Assembly: GCF_001719045.1 (NCBI RefSeq)
Contig: NZ_CP015423.1
Location: 1,240,001 to 1,304,000 of the forward strand
Origin: Paenibacillus polymyxa
GTDB taxonomy: Bacteria > Bacillota > Bacilli > Paenibacillales > Paenibacillaceae
DNA length: 64,000 bases
Direction: 5' to 3'
In this document: positions 1 through 8,032 of the stretch, piece by piece
How positions within the stretch are numbered: position 1 is the stretch's first letter
Layout of the letters: each line of letters starts with the position of its first letter
Notes under the pieces: model-generated
The model's input: the letters and a program-made list of their open reading frames with translations, nothing else
Database searches by the model: none
Told to the model about the DNA's origin: nothing
Made by a program: the position numbers and the translations under genes

Positions 1-476
1 CCCTGTGCTCCAGTAGGGCCAGATGCACCTGTTGCACCTGAACTACCTTGGACTCCAGCCGGACCTGGCACTCCTGGCGCTCCCCGTGTTCCTGCTGGAC
101 CCTGTATTCCTGGTATTCCTTGGACTCCCGGTGCTCCCGCAGTTCCCGGTATGCCTTGCGCTCCTGCTAAACCTGGAATGCCTTGTACTCCGGTCAAACC
201 AGTTTCACCCTGTAACCCTGTCAAACCGGGAATGCCTTGTGCTCCTGTCGAACCCGGAACACCTCGCTTTCCCGTCTGGCCCATTCTTTTCCTCCGCTTG
301 ACAGGAATATTTCTACACCGCCGGTGCATGATTAGCTTTGGATGCTTTTTGGCATTGAACCTTGTTTTTGTTCTACCTTGGAATGAATAACTTGTTTTAC
401 ACTTTTTACGTTTGTTGGTCTTGCAATGTACGGTTCTCTTTCCTTGCCTTCTTAGTGATGAATCGCGTCTCCTCAT
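1..476 (-). CDS. Collagen-like repeat protein (partial, C-terminus beyond window)
   Basis: The reverse strand is open from 476 to the window edge and encodes a very basic N-terminal segment of about 65 residues (rich in Arg, Lys, Cys), then at least 31 Gly-X-Y triplets (for example GIPGLTGLQGETG). Collagen-like proteins of this kind form surface filaments on spores of Bacillus and relatives, such as BclA in the exosporium. I chose ATG 476 because an AGAAGGAGGT ribosome site lies 14 nt upstream and a sigma-K-like promoter lies just before it. An internal ATG at 284 also has a good GGAGG site and would remove the basic leader, so the true start is unsettled. The divergent DUF4183 gene supports a spore-surface role, which is inference. 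No signal peptide is visible. Confidence 0.8.
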   Translation of the reverse strand, partial: MRRRDSSLRRQGKRTVHCKTNKRKKCKTSYSFQGRTKTRFNAKKHPKLIMHRRCRNIPVKRRKRMGQTGKRGVPGSTGAQGIPGLTGLQGETGLTGVQGIPGLAGAQGIPGTAGAPGVQGIPGIQGPAGTRGAPGVPGPAGVQGSSGATGASGPTGAQ

Positions 477-510
477 ACCAGCCGTATGCACCTCCTTCTC
501 TCATGCTATG

Positions 511-537
511 TATTGTATGCACATCCCCCTTTAGGGT
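511..537 (-). promoter_or_regulatory. Sigma-K-like promoter of the collagen-like gene
   Basis: Read on the reverse strand: an AC dinucleotide, 16 nt, then GCATACAATA. This fits the Bacillus sigma-K pattern (AC, 16-17 nt, CATAnnnTA). Transcription would start near 504, about 28 nt before the ATG at 476. It would place the gene in the late mother cell, as expected for an exosporium protein. Pattern match only. Confidence 0.5.
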
Positions 538-727
538 TTTAGGCATCTGTAGCATGCCGATTCCAAGTATTCGCTTCCATCTATATTTGTAGCAAAATAG
601 GGCCTTCTCCATTTACCCTATTATTAATAGAAAGGTTAATATGCCGTTTCCAAATAGGTTGAAAAATCATTTATTGATTAAGAGCCAGCGAATGGCTCAT
701 TACCAGTAAAGAAAGGAGATGAGAACT

Positions 728-1141
728 ATGCCAATCATAAAACCTGTGTTCACAGCAGTAGCTACAGCTCCAGTGTCAACAGGTGGTGCCGTAACCACGA
801 CTATAGCCCCAGCCACGACTCGCTTTTTTGCAACCATTACAGCTGGAATGATCGGAGCAACAGTAACAACCGTTCCTGCTGCAAGTTTTGTAGATGACGC
901 TGATGCTCCAGTTGTTGCTTTGCCAACATTAGCAGCTACGGATTCTTCTAATTATTATATTAACGGAGTTATTCAGCAGAGCTCCTTATTCACCCTAACC
1001 ACAGCAAGTTTGGTCATTGCCTCCGTAGATATTACACCAGGTGTCCCAGTTGTTATAGAAATAACAGATTTTAGCAGTACAACCTCCACCATATCAACTC
1101 AGCCCACCATCTCTGCCCCTACCGTAACGATTATCACTTAA
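728..1141 (+). CDS. DUF4183 domain protein
   Basis: 137-residue protein, Thr/Ala/Val rich, opening MPIIKPVFTAVATAPV and carrying FFATITAGMIG and YINGVIQQ, which I recognise as typical of the DUF4183 family of Bacillus and Paenibacillus. Members are often encoded beside collagen-like or exosporium genes, as here; their function is unknown. The ATG at 728 is preferred over the one at 719 because AGGAG (714-718) lies 9 nt before it and overlaps the earlier ATG. No Cys, signal peptide or membrane segment is seen. The divergent neighbour on the left is the collagen-like gene. Confidence 0.8.
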   Translation: MPIIKPVFTAVATAPVSTGGAVTTTIAPATTRFFATITAGMIGATVTTVPAASFVDDADAPVVALPTLAATDSSNYYINGVIQQSSLFTLTTASLVIASVDITPGVPVVIEITDFSSTTSTISTQPTISAPTVTIIT

Positions 1142-1212
1142 GACGTTTCATTATTTTGATTCAAGATGGACTGAACGGTCATTCACGCTGTACATTACCC
1201 CATATAAGCTAG

Positions 1213-1252
1213 AAAAGACCGATTCAGATGTCGATATCTGAATCGGTCTTTT
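1213..1252. terminator. Bidirectional intrinsic terminator
   Basis: Perfect 17-bp inverted repeat (AAAAGACCGATTCAGAT and its complement) with a 6-nt loop. It is flanked by A and T runs, so it can end both the DUF4183 transcript and the convergent cyclase gene. Confidence 0.85.
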
Positions 1253-1302
1253 AGTTCAAGATGATAATATTATCGTTTTATCAATGACTGAGTACTGTAT
1301 GG

Positions 1303-2040
1303 TTAAGGCAAAATAGCAAAGGAGCGCACCGGAAATCCGGGGGAATCCTGAATGCTCGGAACGATATTATATATAACCGCGCCCGTCGGGGGCAGCTTGT
1401 CCAAATTCGTCAGCACCTCAACTTGATAACGATCTTGCTCCAATATGTAATATTCCCCTGCCAGCTTGCCAGCATTGCGATAAGCTACAGAGGAATCAGT
1501 ATCTAGTGTTTCATGTCCAATGGCAGCTACATTCCGTTCTTCTACCAAAAAGCGTAGCGCTTCCAGCGACCAGCCCGGACAGTGTGCATCTCCAGCGTCG
1601 TCCTTGTTTGAGAAGGCATCTGAATCAGGCCAACGTTTGCTCCAATCACTGCGAAAAGCGACAAAGGACTGATCAGCAATGCGTCCATGCTCTTTCTCAA
1701 AGTCCAAAATATCCGCAACCGTAAGTTCATAGTCAGAATTGGCTGCAACGGCTGCTGAACGGTCAATGACAACTAGCGGCAAAACCAGTTCCTTCAACGA
1801 AAGCTCATGCAAGTAACGTTTGCCCTTCACAAAATGAACGGGTGCGTCAATATGAGTCCCATACTGACCGGGAAAGCAGTATTGTTTTACAAAAAAGCCA
1901 TCGTCGTGGGTAAACAGGGTATCCACCTGAACATTATCGAATACTGGAAAATGAGGGATTTCAGGATAAAAAGCGTGGGACAAATCTATCCACTCTTTTT
2001 GCTTCAACAACTTCAAGATATCTGCTAAATGCTCTGCCAT
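1303..2040 (-). CDS. Cyclase-family (kynurenine formamidase-like) metal-dependent hydrolase
   Basis: About 245 residues. The motif YGTHIDAPVHF is the metal-binding HxGTHxDxPxHF-type signature of the cyclase/KynB family (PF04199), whose members hydrolyse N-formylkynurenine, isatin or other amides. WIDLSHAFYPEIPHF near the N-terminus is also family-typical. No kynurenine-pathway genes are nearby, so the substrate cannot be named. The start at 2040 is preferred over the in-frame ATG at 2049: an AGGAGG sits only 1-2 nt from the upstream ATG but about 10 nt from this one. It is monocistronic, bounded by the terminator at 1213-1252. Confidence 0.8.
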   Translation of the reverse strand: MAEHLADILKLLKQKEWIDLSHAFYPEIPHFPVFDNVQVDTLFTHDDGFFVKQYCFPGQYGTHIDAPVHFVKGKRYLHELSLKELVLPLVVIDRSAAVAANSDYELTVADILDFEKEHGRIADQSFVAFRSDWSKRWPDSDAFSNKDDAGDAHCPGWSLEALRFLVEERNVAAIGHETLDTDSSVAYRNAGKLAGEYYILEQDRYQVEVLTNLDKLPPTGAVIYNIVPSIQDSPGFPVRSFAILP

Positions 2041-2112
2041 GATGCCCATTCCTCCTCAGCTTTATTACAAGCCATTTTACCTGAGGATTCTTCAAAAATC
2101 TATAAATCGAAA

Positions 2113-2126
2113 TGAAATCGTTAACA
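2113..2126. promoter_or_regulatory. cre-like operator 1 upstream of pectate lyase
   Basis: TGAAATCGTTAACA agrees at every fixed position with the CcpA catabolite-responsive consensus TGWNANCGNTNNCA. It lies 277 bp before the pectate lyase start and about 73 bp upstream of the divergent cyclase gene. Confidence 0.55.
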
Positions 2127-2188
2127 TTCTGAGAAAAACACATAAACAATTCCATATATTCATATATACATTTCCTATTCCGTGTGAT

Positions 2189-2202
2189 TGTTAACGTTTT
2201 CA
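2189..2202. promoter_or_regulatory. cre-like operator 2 upstream of pectate lyase
   Basis: TGTTAACGTTTTCA also matches TGWNANCGNTNNCA fully. Its reverse complement differs from operator 1 by one base, so the region holds two near-identical boxes in opposite orientation, 76 bp apart. Carbon catabolite control of pectinase is the simple reading; a related LacI-family regulator would also fit. Confidence 0.55.
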
Positions 2203-2402
2203 TTATTACATATACGTCTTGATTGGAAAAAGAAGGGGTCTATTGAATTATATAAAAAATTCGACAAAAATTTTAGTATGTAACTTTTATTATATTAACA
2301 AATACTGGAACACGAAGTATGATAGAAAATGTAGAAACCACAGGAGCACCCGGGACTCCGTTCGTTCATCTACTCCATTAATCCAATATACGGAGGTATT
2401 TT

Positions 2403-3686
2403 ATGAAAAAGAGATTTTCACTCGGAATCGCAGCGGCTCTACTGTTCACTACTCTGGCTCCTATAGGTGCACCTGCTCATGCAGCCAGCGATATTGGCAA
2501 GGAGACGCTCGGCAGCAAAAACGGATGGGCAGCCTTTTCTACAGGCACAACAGGTGGAGCTGCGGCGACTACCTCCAATATTTTCACCGTAACGAATCGC
2601 AAACAACTTGTCGATGCCTTAGGCAAAAGCAGCAACACAGCGCCTAAAATTATTTATGTCAAAGGCACGATCAATGCCAACGTCGATGACAATAATAAAC
2701 CGTTAGGATTGGACGATTACAAAGACCCTAAATATAATTTTGACGCCTACCTCAAAGCGTATGACCCGTCCACCTGGGGGAAAAAGGCTCCGTCCGGCAC
2801 ATTGGAAAAGGCACGCGAGACTTCACAAAAAAACCAAGCCAGTCGCGTCATTATTGATATTCCGTCCAATACAACCATTGTCGGGCTGGGTAGCGACGCC
2901 GTCATTAACGGCGCAAACCTCCAGCTGAAAAAAGGGACAGACAACGTTATTATCCGTAATATTGAATTCCAGGATGCCTACGATTATTTCCCTCAGTGGG
3001 ACCCAACAGACGGTAGCACAGGCAATTGGAATTCGGAATATGACAGTATTACAGTTAACGGCGCCACACATGTGTGGGTAGATCACAATACCTTCAATGA
3101 TGGGTCTCACCCCGATAGCCAAAACGGTACCTTTTACGGTCAAGAATACCAGCATCATGATGGACTTCTCGATGTGATCAACCAAGGCGATCTGGTTACG
3201 GTTTCTTACAATCATTTTTACGATCATGATAAATCGTCGATTATTGGCAACAGTGACAGCAAAACAGCAGATGAAGGAGCTTTACGTGTAACCTTGCATC
3301 ACAACTATTATGAAAACACGGTACAACGCACACCACGTGTACGGTATGGACAAGTCCATCTGTACAACAATTACTATACAGGTGATGTAAAACGCTCCGA
3401 ATATCCTTTACTGTATATATGGGGTGCAGGTAAATCCTCCAAAATCTTCGCCGAAAACAATGTCATTGACGTTGCCGGTTTATCTGCAGCTAAAATCGTG
3501 ACTGTCTTTGGAGGAACTGCCCTGTCAGATACGGGCACAATCCTGAATGGACAAGCTGTTAACGCAGGCTCCAGCGCGGGTCTTAGCTCCTCTGTAGGCT
3601 GGAAACCATCGCTGAACGATAAAATTTCCCCATCCGCCAGTGTGAAGGCAGAAGTCACTTCCCAAGCCGGTTCCGGTAAGCTGTAA
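2403..3686 (+). CDS. pel: Secreted pectate lyase, polysaccharide lyase family 1
   Basis: 427 residues. A Sec signal peptide (MKKRFSLGIAAALLFTT...PAHA, cut near residue 27) is followed by a single right-handed beta-helix lyase domain close to Bacillus subtilis Pel. Family marks are VWVDHNTF (the vWiDH region) and the catalytic Arg region VQRTPRVRYG. PL1 enzymes cleave polygalacturonate by Ca2+-dependent beta-elimination outside the cell. The start is firm: CGGAGG lies about 8 nt upstream. Two cre-like boxes upstream suggest glucose repression. It is monocistronic with its own terminator. Confidence 0.93.
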   Translation: MKKRFSLGIAAALLFTTLAPIGAPAHAASDIGKETLGSKNGWAAFSTGTTGGAAATTSNIFTVTNRKQLVDALGKSSNTAPKIIYVKGTINANVDDNNKPLGLDDYKDPKYNFDAYLKAYDPSTWGKKAPSGTLEKARETSQKNQASRVIIDIPSNTTIVGLGSDAVINGANLQLKKGTDNVIIRNIEFQDAYDYFPQWDPTDGSTGNWNSEYDSITVNGATHVWVDHNTFNDGSHPDSQNGTFYGQEYQHHDGLLDVINQGDLVTVSYNHFYDHDKSSIIGNSDSKTADEGALRVTLHHNYYENTVQRTPRVRYGQVHLYNNYYTGDVKRSEYPLLYIWGAGKSSKIFAENNVIDVAGLSAAKIVTVFGGTALSDTGTILNGQAVNAGSSAGLSSSVGWKPSLNDKISPSASVKAEVTSQAGSGKL

Positions 3687-3741
3687 GCACTGCCCGCTAA
3701 CACCAATAACCACAGGCTCATACAACCTATGATTTTACACC

Positions 3742-3795
3742 AAAAAGGCTGTTTCCTCCGTAGAATGATTCCACACGGAGAGAACAGCCCTTTTT
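3742..3795 (+). terminator. Intrinsic terminator after pectate lyase
   Basis: AAAAAGGCTGTT pairs with AACAGCCcTTTTT across a longer imperfect stem (CTCCGT/ACGGAG). A and T tracts on either side would allow it to serve the convergent OppD-like gene too. Confidence 0.8.
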
Positions 3796-3831
3796 ATTTC
3801 TCATTGGTTTAGTTATAAATTACGTTGCGTA

Positions 3832-4893
3832 TTAATATTGTTCTACCAAAACCGGCTTTTCAAATGCGTTATCCAGCTTACGAAGTTTAGCCTTTACCGC
3901 TTCTGGTGGCTCAACCGCAGGCGCATCTGGATGCAGCAACCATGATTTTACAAAGTGCGTATCGGATAATTGAAAGAGTGGAGGCTCTTTCTCAAAGTCA
4001 ATTTTCATAGCATAAGAACTGCGGGCTGCAAAAGCATCCCCTACAGGTGGGTGAAGCAGATCCGGAGGTGTTCCCGGAATAGCTGCCAGCTTCTGACCAT
4101 GGCTGTCCAAACTTGGCATAGAAGCGAGAAGGCCCCATGTATATGGATGTTTCGGGTTATAGAAAATTTCATTAACCGTACCTGTTTCCACGATTTGTCC
4201 TGCGTACATAACGGCAACACGGTCCGCCATCTTCGCCACAACACCGAGGTCATGCGTAATAAAGATGATGGAAGTATCGATCTTTTTCTGAAGATCCTTC
4301 ATCAGCTCCAAAATTTGAGCTTGAATCGTTACGTCCAACGCAGTCGTCGGCTCATCGGCAATCAGAAGTTTCGGATTAGCAGCCAATGCCATCGCAATGA
4401 CGACACGTTGACGCATACCGCCACTAAATTCATGCGGATATTGGTTAAAACGCTGTTCAGGATGTGGAATACCTACCAGATTCAGCAACTCAATACCCCG
4501 CTTGCGAGCAGCATCCTTGGATATTTTTTCATGCTTGAAAAGCACTTCCGTGATCTGCTTGCCGACTTTCATCGTAGGGTTAAGCGAAGTCATTGGGTCC
4601 TGAGAAATCAGGCCAATTTCCTTACCACGAATTTTTTGCATCTGCTTTTCCGTTTTATTAATCAGCTCTTGTCCGTCAAACATAATTTGACCCTTTTGAT
4701 AGATGCCCGGAGGGGTCGGAATCAACTTCATAACAGCTTGTGAGGTTACGCTTTTGCCTGAGCCGGATTCGCCCACAATCGCCAGCGTCTCTCCTTTATT
4801 GACATGAAAGTTTACGCCACGAATGGCCTGCACTAGTCCCTGACGGGTCTTGAAAGATATCGTTAAGTCCTTCACTTCCAAAAGGCGGTTCAT
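3832..4893 (-). CDS. Oligopeptide/dipeptide ABC transporter ATP-binding protein (OppD type)
   Basis: 353-residue ABC ATPase: Walker A GESGSGKS, signature FSGGMRQR, Walker B LLIADEPT, and the C-terminal oligopeptide-transporter extension (NPKHPYTWGLLASMPSL). It would energise peptide import from the cytoplasmic side. Start ATG 4893 fits the family start MNRLLEVKDLTISF. Oddly it stands alone: no permease, binding protein or OppF-type partner is adjacent (pectate lyase on one side, a histidine kinase on the other), so it must serve transporter parts encoded elsewhere or be a leftover of an operon. Confidence 0.88.
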   Translation of the reverse strand: MNRLLEVKDLTISFKTRQGLVQAIRGVNFHVNKGETLAIVGESGSGKSVTSQAVMKLIPTPPGIYQKGQIMFDGQELINKTEKQMQKIRGKEIGLISQDPMTSLNPTMKVGKQITEVLFKHEKISKDAARKRGIELLNLVGIPHPEQRFNQYPHEFSGGMRQRVVIAMALAANPKLLIADEPTTALDVTIQAQILELMKDLQKKIDTSIIFITHDLGVVAKMADRVAVMYAGQIVETGTVNEIFYNPKHPYTWGLLASMPSLDSHGQKLAAIPGTPPDLLHPPVGDAFAARSSYAMKIDFEKEPPLFQLSDTHFVKSWLLHPDAPAVEPPEAVKAKLRKLDNAFEKPVLVEQY

Positions 4894-5107
4894 CTCATCA
4901 CTCTTTCATTTATTATTCATCACTATTATTGACCACTATCTAAAAAAACGACGTCCAGGAGTCAAGGTATATACGATTAATTTTACTCAGTTTAGTACCT
5001 ACCAGTCAAGCTATATCTAAAATATCACCAAAAACCTCTCATACTATGTTAGATAAATGGGATATTAGGCCGGAAAAACGATCATTTTTACCCATTTCTG
5101 TACTCAT

Positions 5108-6487
5108 TTATAACATGTGCTGGATATAGCTGAAGCGTGCTCCACCCAATGGCGAACGGGTGCAGAGTAGTTCTCCGTTCAATCGGGTAGCAATTTGACG
5201 ACAAATAGCCAATCCAAGACCTGTGACACCATTCGAGCCCGCATAGAATCTTCCGAACACCTCGGCTGCCTCTTGTTCGGTCAGCCCTCCTCCATCATCA
5301 TCCACATGCATAACCCATACAACCTCCGGTGTTGTCCCTGTCTCCAAATGAATGACAACCTCCGTAGAGGTGTGCCGAACTGCATTTTGCAACAAATTCA
5401 ACATTATACGGAACAATTGCTCGGCCGGAACGGCCACATGCAGGCCCTCTCCCTCCACTCTAAGCGAGATAGAACGTTCAGCAGCCACCGGCATCAATAG
5501 ATGAACAGCATCCTCCGCCATGCTTCTAAGATCAACGAGAGAGACAGGCCATTCCTCATTCAGCGCTTCCAGCCTTGATAGCTGCAGCAGCTTTTCCACC
5601 ATATCAATTAACCGCTGGGACTGCACTTTGATGATACTCAGCCCCTCGTCCTGGGATACCACTTGATCCTGAATGGCATATACATAGCCTTGAATGGACA
5701 TTAACGGTGTCCTTAGCTCGTGAGATACATTTTGTAGAAATTCAATTTGACCCTGATGGTGCTGCTGAATACGGGCGGACATGGAATGAAAGGTACCGAT
5801 CAGCTCGCCAATCTCACTTTTATCCGCCTGCGGAAAATCACTATCCTGCGGCTGATTAGGCTCATAGTTGCCTACCGCCTTCTTCAATCGTTTAAGCGGA
5901 CGCACTAGACGCGAGACAACCATCAGACCAATGACGAGAATCACCAAAAAACCCGCGATGATAGACAGTAATGTGGTTCTCATTAACGGTACATACAGTG
6001 CTCTCAAGGAAGATAAGGGTGAGTATACAAAAATACGAAAAGGTTGTCCGGGCAATTCTTCATTCGTAAACAGTACCTTTTTACCTTGAAGCACAGCTAC
6101 CCCTTCATGTGTAGCTGTCAGATCCTGGAGAGACGGATGAACCGATGCAAAAAATCCCTGGCGGATCAAAAGCAAACGCTCGATCTTTTTGCCTTCCATT
6201 CCAGAGACGCTTGAGTCGATGATACGGTTATCCGTACTTAAAATAAAGTAGTCGGCAGATAAAAGTACTCCCTTGATAACATAGTTGAATTCAGCATTAT
6301 CCAGTCGATCAAAGCCTCCGTCGCTCATAATATGGACGGCTTTGCGCGCCTGCTCATGGAGCTTGGATTTAGCCTGATTCACCAGAATGTCGTCGATAAG
6401 CCTGATGAATAAAACGACCGTAATACAGACGGTAATAAGCATGGCGATGGACAGGGAAAGCAGTATTTTAGCTCTCATCGTACGCAT
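5108..6487 (-). CDS. Two-component sensor histidine kinase
   Basis: 459 residues. Transmembrane segments at about 8-29 and 171-193 bracket an extracytoplasmic sensor region of about 140 residues. A HAMP linker follows, then HisKA with the phospho-acceptor in NVSHELRTPL (His256), and a HATPase domain with DDDGGGL and GLGLAICRQI. It should phosphorylate the response regulator immediately upstream (3-nt gap). The signal is unknown; the sensor region has no domain I can name. The start ATG 6487 has AGGAG 9 nt upstream, overlapping the regulator's end. Confidence 0.9.
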   Translation of the reverse strand: MRTMRAKILLSLSIAMLITVCITVVLFIRLIDDILVNQAKSKLHEQARKAVHIMSDGGFDRLDNAEFNYVIKGVLLSADYFILSTDNRIIDSSVSGMEGKKIERLLLIRQGFFASVHPSLQDLTATHEGVAVLQGKKVLFTNEELPGQPFRIFVYSPLSSLRALYVPLMRTTLLSIIAGFLVILVIGLMVVSRLVRPLKRLKKAVGNYEPNQPQDSDFPQADKSEIGELIGTFHSMSARIQQHHQGQIEFLQNVSHELRTPLMSIQGYVYAIQDQVVSQDEGLSIIKVQSQRLIDMVEKLLQLSRLEALNEEWPVSLVDLRSMAEDAVHLLMPVAAERSISLRVEGEGLHVAVPAEQLFRIMLNLLQNAVRHTSTEVVIHLETGTTPEVVWVMHVDDDGGGLTEQEAAEVFGRFYAGSNGVTGLGLAICRQIATRLNGELLCTRSPLGGARFSYIQHML

Positions 6488-6489
6488 GG

Positions 6490-7200
6490 TTACAACTCCT
6501 GAACCGTTGCTTTATATCCGAAACCCCATACGGTGTTAATGACGAGCGTAGAGTGATATTCAGCTAACTTTTTACGAATCCGTTTGACCAGATCATCCAC
6601 AACTCTCACATCACCTATAAAATCATAGCTCCACACCTGCTGAATCAGATGTTCCCTGCCAAAAGGTCTTTCCAGATGATTCGCAAGAAACAGCAGCAGG
6701 TCGAATTCACGTGAGGTCAAATTCAGCTCTTGTCCGTCCACTGTGACTTTACGAAAGTCAGCAAAAATACACAGATTGCCCGCATGGCAAAGATCTGCGC
6801 TTCCTGCCGCTTGCCTATCGTCCGATGCAGACATTCCGGCCTTGCTCAGCCTCAGCATCGCTTTAACCCTTCCTACCAACTCTCTTGGATTAAAGGGCTT
6901 GGTCAAAAAATCGCTGCATCCCAGCTCCAGTCCGTGAATACGGTCGTTTTCTTCTCCACGGGCAGAGATCATAATGATCGGCATTTCTGTAAAATCACGA
7001 AGCTGAGTCAGTAGAGAAAGCCCATCAATGCCAGGCATCATAATATCAAGAACGAGACAATCCGGACGGTTCGTACGGATATGCTCTACCAGTGTTTTAC
7101 CACTGGAAAAGGAAGTGACCTCGTAGGATTCTTTTTTCAAATATTCAGATATTAATTGCAAAATGAACACATCGTCATCCACTACTACTATTTTTGTCAT
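6490..7200 (-). CDS. OmpR/PhoB-family response regulator
   Basis: 236 residues. Receiver domain with the acidic pocket VVVDDD, phospho-acceptor in CLVLDIMMPG (Asp52) and switch Lys in FLTKPFNP; then a winged-helix DNA-binding domain (LTSREFDLLLFLA ... VRVVDDLVKRIRKKL). The start was set at the ATG at 7200 (MTKIVVVDDD); upstream in-frame sequence is not family-like. It forms an operon with the histidine kinase. A hairpin at 7277-7309 separates it from the Lys/Ala-rich gene upstream, which may or may not be a target. Confidence 0.92.
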   Translation of the reverse strand: MTKIVVVDDDVFILQLISEYLKKESYEVTSFSSGKTLVEHIRTNRPDCLVLDIMMPGIDGLSLLTQLRDFTEMPIIMISARGEENDRIHGLELGCSDFLTKPFNPRELVGRVKAMLRLSKAGMSASDDRQAAGSADLCHAGNLCIFADFRKVTVDGQELNLTSREFDLLLFLANHLERPFGREHLIQQVWSYDFIGDVRVVDDLVKRIRKKLAEYHSTLVINTVWGFGYKATVQEL

Positions 7201-7276
7201 AGCCTTAACCCCTTGCCGTTGTTCTGGATGCTTCCATCCTCTCTTTAAGCTTAACAGAAGCCCAGCAGAATAGACA

Positions 7277-7309
7277 AAAGACGGGTATACCGTTCCCGGT
7301 CCCGTCTTT
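7277..7309 (-). terminator. Hairpin between the Lys/Ala-rich gene and the response regulator
   Basis: AAAGACGGG and CCCGTCTTT form a 9-bp perfect stem with a GC-rich 15-nt loop, ending in a short T run on the reverse strand. It probably ends the 7369-7875 transcript, possibly with read-through. Confidence 0.5.
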
Positions 7310-7368
7310 CTTATCATGAATCGCTGCTGTATATGCCAGGCGAGCTGAAAGCTAATTACACATCAATC

Positions 7369-7875
7369 TTATTTCTTGGTTGTTACTACTTTAGCAGCTG
7401 TTTTTGGCGCTGTTTTCACTGTTTTTGCTGGGACTGCTTTTTTAACTGGAGCTTTGTGAGTCAATTTTTTAGCTACGACATGATGTGCACGAGTTTTATG
7501 AGCTGTTGCTTTGTGTTTAACAACATTATGTTTTTTTGCATGATGTTTAACTGTACGGTGCTGCACTTTCACTGCTTTTGTTTTGTGGCTAGCCACTTTT
7601 TTCGCAACGGATTTTTTAGCAGGGGCTTTCTTCGCTTTGGTTGTTGTTTTATGAGCTGTTACAGCTTTTTTAACAGGTGCTTTCACCACAGGTGTTTTCG
7701 TCACAGGTGCTTTTGCCGGTGTTTTGGTAGCCGGAGTCGTAACCGCAGGAGCTTTGATCGCTGGTGCAGTGCTCGCTGGAGTCGTTGTTGCTGTAGCAGC
7801 GAATGCACTGCTTGCTCCTCCCAGTACACTTACTACGGTCAATACAGCTGCTGCATTTTTAGTCCATTTTTTCAT
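7369..7875 (-). CDS. Secreted Lys/Ala/His/Thr-rich low-complexity protein
   Basis: 168 residues. A clear Sec signal peptide (MKKWTKNAAAVLTVVSVLGG...AFA, cut near 26) precedes a disordered, strongly basic tail of Lys, Ala, Thr, Pro, Val and His with repeats such as TPAKAPVTKTPVVKAPVKK. The composition resembles histone H1-like tails, but the signal peptide points outside the membrane, where it could bind teichoic acid, DNA or metal through its many His residues. No known domain. AGGAGAGG lies upstream of the ATG. It sits directly before a two-component operon on the same strand. Confidence 0.75.
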   Translation of the reverse strand: MKKWTKNAAAVLTVVSVLGGASSAFAATATTTPASTAPAIKAPAVTTPATKTPAKAPVTKTPVVKAPVKKAVTAHKTTTKAKKAPAKKSVAKKVASHKTKAVKVQHRTVKHHAKKHNVVKHKATAHKTRAHHVVAKKLTHKAPVKKAVPAKTVKTAPKTAAKVVTTKK

Positions 7876-7960
7876 GATTGAATCACCTCTCCTTTAAAGT
7901 ATCTTTAGCTTATCAGGAGAATTCGGGATAATTGTGGAGCAAATGTGTGAAAAGTATATG

Positions 7961-8008
7961 AAAAAGCGTGCAGCCCTGTATTTAGAAAATACATGAGTCT
8001 GCACGCTA
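7961..8008 (-). terminator. Intrinsic terminator of the giant repeat gene
   Basis: On the reverse strand AGCGTGCAG pairs with CTGCACGCT, with an inner ATGTATTTT/AAATACA pairing, followed by TTTTT. It lies about 25 nt after the stop at 8033. Confidence 0.8.
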
Positions 8009-8032
8009 TGAGTTTTACAATAACCATTTTCA

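Noticed and set aside
406-612. 68-codon reverse ORF upstream of the collagen-like gene
   Set aside because: Overlaps the promoter, ribosome site and start of the collagen-like frame in another frame and has no good ribosome site.
3970-4743. 257-codon forward ORF opposite the OppD-like gene
   Set aside because: Antisense to intact Walker motifs; no ribosome site.
7333-7881. 182-codon Cys/Phe-rich forward ORF
   Set aside because: Exact antisense of the Lys/Ala-rich secreted protein gene; composition follows from AAA/GCN codons on the other strand.
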